A stretch of DNA of 64,000 nucleotides from Ceratothoa steindachneri (Eukaryota; Arthropoda; Malacostraca; Isopoda; Cymothoidae): NCBI GenBank assembly GCA_963969495.1, contig OZ018320.1:71399745-71463744 (forward strand), in the 5' to 3' direction. Below, one piece after another: positions 59,441-64,000 of this stretch. Position 1 is the first letter of the stretch, and every line of letters starts with the position of its first letter. The translations under genes were made by a program, and so were the position numbers. The notes under the pieces were generated by a model. That model was given only the letters and a program-made list of their open reading frames with translations. It was not told the origin of the DNA and did no database searches.

Positions 59441-59732
59441 ATTCTCTCATTTCTTATGATCCATCGAATATGCATCTTTGCGGCCAAAAATTAGTACCCG
59501 ACCAAAATGAGAGTCACCGACAGCCACAAGGTGATCAAATCAAGGGTGACGCTGCAACTTGTGTAGAACCTCGCGGGCGACGCGGATTATAGGAGTGAAA
59601 CGCGATTTGTTGTAGATTTTACGGCAGTTGGTCATCTGTTGTAGCGCCCATTGGATCGAAACCCAAATTAAATTTTAGATTTCCAATGAGATCTGCAAAG
59701 GAAAGGTGAGCGACTCGATGACAAGAAAGCTA

Positions 59733-59822
59733 AAAAAAAAATAGGAGAAGACAGGAAAAAAATAAGGGGAAGACAGGAATAAATAAAGGAGGAGAAAGGA
59801 AAATATAAAGGGGAAGACAGGA
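59733..59822. repeat. Purine-rich minisatellite, about four units
   Basis: Units of about 22-27 bases share GGGGAAGACAGGAA or a variant, separated by A/T-rich spacers. Confidence 0.8.
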
Positions 59823-60151
59823 ATTCTTCCATAAAAATCCCAATTTTTAATAATTTTTACATATAAATCTTAAATAGAAGAACTTTTTTTCAGATTTGTA
59901 GTTGTATCACATCACTGTTGGTCGGTATATCCTCGAAGCTCACCTGTATCCTCCGAGCTGACTTCTTCCATAATGCTTTGCTCCCAATCACAGAACATTA
60001 GTCATCCTAACGGATAGCTCGTGCTCCTTTCATAGCTCGTTGGCCGCCGTCATTGTATACAGGATGTATGGGCTAAATATGACGATGTTTAATGTCTCCT
60101 TATTTCAGGAAAAGGTTGTTATACGGTGAATAGTCAACGGCATTCGACAGC

Positions 60152-60298
60152 ATGGAGAGTAAAGTTTTAGTTGAGAAAAAGTTAGCGGACATAGAGGACT
60201 GGAAGCCATCTGAATATTGGAAAAAGAGTTACCTGTATCATGAGGACATCGGGTATCAAAATGCCGACAACATGACTGCTGCTCAATGCTTTTTTTAA
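60152..60298 (+). CDS. Short coding-like frame of unknown identity, just upstream of LINE copy 14
   Basis: ATG at 60152 opens 48 codons (MESKVLVEKKLADIEDWKPS and a Tyr/Lys/Asp-rich remainder ending TAAQCFF). The composition looks protein-like. It stops right after a run of seven T. With one T fewer, the frame would continue about twelve codons (NTVKTAVPDTDS) to another stop. I do not recognise it. It could be a decayed exon, or chance. Confidence 0.25.
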   Translation: MESKVLVEKKLADIEDWKPSEYWKKSYLYHEDIGYQNADNMTAAQCFF

Positions 60299-60794
60299 CA
60301 CTGTAAAGACCGCAGTACCTGACACGGACAGCTAATGCAAGAAAAGCTGATGGAAGTTCCGAGCAAGGGAATCCGCAGATATAGTATGGTTAATCATACT
60401 GCAACTTACATCCCCGTAAGGGGCGCGACGATTTGCCATTCTGGCCGCCGTGCTGACGGGACTCAGCACCCCGTCCGGCCCCAGCTTAGCCTCTCTTCCT
60501 TCCTTCAGATAGCCTGTATTCCTATCCTACCTCGTCGCTTTTCATACAACCTCTCCCACAACTTTCTCTGGTCAGCCTCTAATTTCACAGGGTAGAAGCT
60601 GACCTTCTTCTCAGCCAATCGTCCCGGATCGGGGCTGAGGGGGGAGGGGACAATGTCCCCTAACCCCTGAGCTCCGGTCTGGGGTGGTTGGCTTTTAACA
60701 ACCTGCTTCATCCCCACCCATACCTTCCTCACATCCCTTTTCCTCTCGTCTTAAAAATCTATCCGTTTTACGCCGTGTTCAAGGTGGAGCCGCC

Positions 60795-60908
60795 ATGCCG
60801 AAGGACTGCCAGGCCACCAGGCGGGAGGGGTGGTCCCAAATGGCGGCGCCTGGCTCTGCCGGGCCTGTAAGCACCTCTTGCAGTGCGGGCTACTGCAAGA
60901 GGTGGTGA
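60795..60908 (+). CDS. Upstream ORF in the 5' UTR of LINE copy 14
   Basis: ATG at 60795 opens 37 codons (MPKDCQATRREGWSQ through TSCSAGYCKRW) to a TGA at 60906-60908, running through the conserved hairpin. Copy 13 has the same ATG (40458) but a TAA after 14 codons, and copy 10 has an earlier stop. The lack of conservation argues against a functional peptide, though it could affect translation. Confidence 0.3.
   Translation: MPKDCQATRREGWSQMAAPGSAGPVSTSCSAGYCKRW
60872..60904 (+). promoter_or_regulatory. Conserved 13-bp hairpin upstream of ORF1 (copy 14)
   Basis: CACCTCTTGCAGT (60872-60884) and ACTGCAAGAGGTG (60892-60904) around loop GCGGGCT. The pair at the eighth stem position is T-A here and C-G in copy 13. 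Confidence 0.85.
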
Positions 60909-60941
60909 GCGATTGCGTCCCGTAAAACAAAGAGGGTCACC

Positions 60942-63377
60942 ATGCCCAATGATGAAAAAAAAAACATCTCCCCTTAATTCCCCCTATAACAACAACGGAG
61001 CCGCCCTCGTGCAGCTCCACAGAAAAGATGGAGGTCCCCCCCCCCTGTGCTTGCGCAGGGGACCCTCCATACCTCTTTAACCGGAGAGGAGGCTTACTCC
61101 TCTCCTACGCCTACGGGTGTAGGGGACTCCCCCTCACCCCCTTCTCTGGAGGTGCTTTCGGGCACCTCCCTATCTCCAGCGGCAGTCCCTCCTATGCTTT
61201 CTAAGGGGACTGCCAAGAAAGCCAGCAGGCAGCCCATTGCCGACCGCCCCTCGTACAAGCGGCTCGGTAGGGCAAACCCCCTTATGGGGGAGAGGGAAGC
61301 CAGGCCCCTTCGGTCGCTTCCCTCAAAAGACCTGCTGGCAAAAATATTAAACCTTGCCGGGGTCAAGGCCTGTGCCTCCCCACTAAAGACTTATGACGCT
61401 GCCAAGGGGACCTGCGATGTCCTGGGAGGGGATGGCCAACTGGAGGCCCCTCCTGTGATAGACATGGTCCTTGAGGAAAACCAGCCTCAGAAGGTAGGGC
61501 CTTCCATGGGGGGGAATCCGGGCTTGGCGCCAAGCACCGAACCCGAATCCGCCCCTATGCAAGGTCCTCATCAAACGGCTGTGGATTCTCAGGCAGGACA
61601 AGGAGGGGAGGGATCTCCTCCGGATGAATCCCATGCACCCACCGGGACTTTCTCCATTTCAGAGAAGGACCTGGCTGAGGCCGGTCCATCTGGCCTGGGG
61701 GCTTCTACCGGCGGGGGTGAAAAGCGGGTTCATTCCCCGCCCTCCTCTCCTAAAAAGAAGAAAAAGACAAGAAAGACGAAAAAGACTCGGGGCTCCTCTC
61801 CATCCGCGGGGGCTGCGGGGACGGATGGGTCTGCTGCCACTTTGGTAGGCGACCAAGCCAAGATCGGCACATCCGGCCCCTCTACCCCCTCGTGTGCGGA
61901 GCCCCTGACTAAGACCAAGAGTGCACAGGGCGGAGCCTCGATGACATCGGGGCCCCTCATTCAGAGGTTACCTGGCGTTTTCGAGCCCGCTGGCTTCAAA
62001 CGCTTCCTCGTTATTCGCTCCACTGATGGCACCATGTTGTCCAAGGGCAACATGATCCATCAGCGGAGAGGATTAGCTAGTGCAATTGGTAGAGAGCCGA
62101 AGGTAACCCGTTTCTCGGACGGGAGCCTTCTGGCGAATGCGGCGAATCCCGCCGAGGCGGCCAAGATAAGTGCTCTTCGGACACTTCATGGCACCCCGGT
62201 GAGTGTGACGCCGCACTCTACCATGAACTTTGTAAAAGGAGTAGTTTATGCGAGGGAACTCGTTGACTACTCCATAGAAGACATCACCCTAGAGCTGGCC
62301 GACCATGGGGCGGTCAAGGTCGAACGTGTGATGAGAAAACAGGGAGGGGCCTCGAGACCCACCCCTACACTCTTCGTCATGTTCGACTGTGACAAGCTCC
62401 CTGAGTCGGTGCGTGCCGGTTGGTACCGCTACCGCGTAAAGGCATTCGTGCCACTGCCGCGGCGGTGCTATTACTGTCACCGCTTCGGCCACACGAATCG
62501 ATCATGTAGACGTGCAAAATCGGGGTCACCCGAAGTCTGTGTAAATTGCTCCAAGGTCGCACACGATAAGTCCAAATCGTGTGTGGCCAAGTGTGTCAAT
62601 TGCGGAGAGCCGCACCCTGCTTCTTCGAAGCAATGTGGTGCATATCTCCTTGAGAAAGAAATCCTGGCCATTCAGGCCCAGGATCGACTCTCATTCCGCG
62701 AGGCTAAGGACTTGGTCCTGGCGCGCCCGGCTCTGCCTGGGACGTCATATGCCTCAATAGTTAGAAAAGCACCCTCTGCTCCTGGCCCATCCAGGCCAAC
62801 GAGCACGGTTGTTTCCGCGCCCATTCGGAGCCCTTCTGCGGGCTCTACTACACCCGGGCGCTCCCCTGGTAGAGCTGGCGGCAAAAAGGGTTCACACCCA
62901 GCCCCGGCTAATACCAGGGCTCCCCCCTCTTCCCCCAGCGTGACCGTTTCCCGTAAGGCGAAACGGCCACGCGCCTCCACAGAGTCGTTAGACTCACAGG
63001 AGGCAACACCCCTGAAGATGGTCGCTAGGCCATCTTCCGGGGTTCCTAAAGCTGTTCCCCGAAAGGAGGACAGCAACAAAGGAGCTTCGGCCCCTTCGCC
63101 CACGCCCCGAGGTGGAGCGGGTGGCTCGGAGACGGTGGTTCCTCGAAAAGAGGGCCCCCCGCCTCCCAAGCCGCAACGCCCGCCTAGGGTTTCGAGGCGG
63201 AGGGAGGAAAAGACTCGCATGGCGAGCCCAACCTCCCCCAATAAGTCCTCGAAGGCGACAGCGCCTTCAGCGCTTTGTCCGGCCAACAGCGCCCAGGGTT
63301 CTGCCCCCGGGAAGCGTACGGCCATTCCCGTGAGGGTCTTCAATTCGAGGAGGGCCCCCGCGTCTCCTCCGAGCTAG
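60942..63377 (+). pseudogene. ORF1, gag-like protein of LINE copy 14 (near-intact)
   Basis: The ATG equivalent to copy 13's is at 60942, but an A-run at about 60954-60963 puts it out of frame and it meets a TAA within 12 codons. A C-run at about 61036-61045 restores the frame, and from there it is open to TAG at 63375-63377. This tail is complete, unlike copy 13: SSPSVTVSRKAKRPRASTES, SRRREEKTRMASPTSPNKSS, and the end PVRVFNSRRAPASPPS. The conserved domain lies at 61940-62450 and the three CCHC knuckles at 62470-62635. Both shifts are in homopolymers, so sequencing or assembly error is a real alternative to mutation. Confidence 0.88.
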
Positions 63378-64000
63378 GCCTGGAGGGCATATTCCTTCAA
63401 TGGAATTGCCGTGGACTCCGGGCCAACTGGGAGGAGCTGCGGAGGCTCGTCTCGTCCCGTTCCCCGTTAGCTATTTTTTTGCAGGAGACCATGCTAGGCG
63501 CGTGCCCGCTGCCTGCCCTCCCGGGGTATAAGGGTCTTGCGACCCCACCACCGCGGGATGGCCGGGCTGGGGGATGCGCAGTTTACACCCGGCATGATGT
63601 CTCCGTTCTTCCTTTCTCTTTAGATACCTCCTTTCAGGCAGTGGCTGTGCAGCTGCACCTGGATAGGAGGTATACTATCATTTCTGCGTACATTCCACCG
63701 TCAGCTGACTTCGACGCGGGGGACTTCCGCCGCGTCGTGGCACGGTTGCCGAGGCCCTATCTCTTGCTTGGAGATCTGAACGGCAGGCATCCTCTCTGGG
63801 GAGATTACTCCATAAATCCCAGGGGACAAGTCCTTGCCGATCTGATCGAAGAGCTTGAGATGGGTGTCCTAAACGTGGATGAGTTTACGCATCACTGTCC
63901 GAGAACCGCTTCATTTTCTTGCCTTGACCTATCTTTGTGCTCTTCAGATGCACAGCCTGATTTTGATTGGGGGGTGGTCGATGACCTCCATGGTAGTGAT
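63374..64000 (+). CDS. ORF2 of LINE copy 14, endonuclease part (cut by window end)
   Basis: The frame is uninterrupted from upstream of 63374 to the window end. It encodes FLQWNCRGLRANWEEL, FLQETMLGACPLPALPGY, YTRHDVSVLP, YTIISAYIPPSADF, LLGDLNGRHPLWGDYS, NVDEFTHHCPRTASFSCLDL and VVDDLHGSD. These are the early motifs of an APE-type LINE endonuclease, which nicks target DNA to prime reverse transcription. The two extra T that break copy 13 are absent (CTCTTGCTTGG). No ATG occurs in this frame between its upstream TAA at about 63240 and the QETML motif. RT and RNase H lie beyond the window. Confidence 0.9.

Larger units (their letters stand above)
60412..64000 (+). mobile_element. LINE copy 14: 5'-complete copy, runs off the window
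   Basis: Starts CCCCGTAAGGGGCGCGACGA like copies 10 and 13 and is extremely close to copy 13 throughout. It contains the whole 5' UTR, ORF1 and the first about 630 bases of ORF2 before the window ends. Its 3' part, poly-A and target-site duplication are outside the window. Comparing copies 13 and 14 identifies the lesions in each. Confidence 0.95.

Noticed and set aside
62672..63343. 223-codon minus-strand open frame (also 42373-42993)
   Set aside because: Antisense to the Pro/Ser/Ala-rich ORF1 tail of copies 13 and 14; conserved only because the sense strand is.
1..64000. Bacterial operon or phage interpretation
   Set aside because: No ribosome-binding sites, operon structure or bacterial families; poly-A tails, target-site duplications and LINE/Tc1 families show animal nuclear DNA.

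Overview
The window is non-coding, repeat-dominated animal DNA, most likely from an arthropod. No operons, RNA genes or complete host genes are visible. The coding capacity that can be recognised is almost all transposable-element sequence. Arthropod origin is an inference from the element families (an RNase H-bearing I/Jockey-superfamily LINE, CR1/L2-like LINEs, a Tc1 DNA transposon, and a multi-copy uncharacterised family I recall from arthropod genomes). The species cannot be named from the sequence.

The dominant component is one LINE family, with fourteen recognisable fragments, all on the + strand. Copy 13 (40095-46987) is full length. It has a perfect 13-bp target-site duplication, a 5' UTR, ORF1 (gag-like, three CCHC knuckles), ORF2 (endonuclease, reverse transcriptase, RNase H, C-terminal CCHC) and a poly-A tail. 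It carries a few lesions and so is recently dead. Copy 14 (60412-64000) is a very similar copy cut by the window end; its visible ORF2 is uninterrupted. Older fragments lie at 835-1357, 2600-3291, 3330-4620, 4630-5895, 8555-12715, 12790-13690, 14855-15131, 15553-18688, 20959-24545, 25179-28140, 28141-29318 and 29510-33000. They carry deletions, duplications, palindromic rearrangements and, in one case, a nested 123-bp tandem-repeat insertion.

The right half adds other mobile DNA. There is a minus-strand pseudogene of the uncharacterised arthropod family (36930-38486), an L2-like LINE with a 90-bp AT microsatellite inside its endonuclease (49860-52685), a Tc1 element with intact inverted repeats and TA duplication (53331-54844), a CR1-like LINE tail (56290-56960) and a further LINE remnant on the minus strand (59258-59440). 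The only hint of a host gene is a possible first coding exon at 58268-58308 with a consensus splice donor, plus a short coding-like frame at 60152-60298.

The most interesting signals are: the same orientation of all fourteen LINE fragments, compatible with but not proof of a uni-strand piRNA cluster; a 5' UTR hairpin with a compensatory base-pair change between copies; two conserved 3' UTR stem-loops just before the poly-A; ORF2 in the -1 frame with no AUG before its endonuclease; and an RNase H variant lacking the last catalytic Asp through a 12-base indel between GAG repeats.
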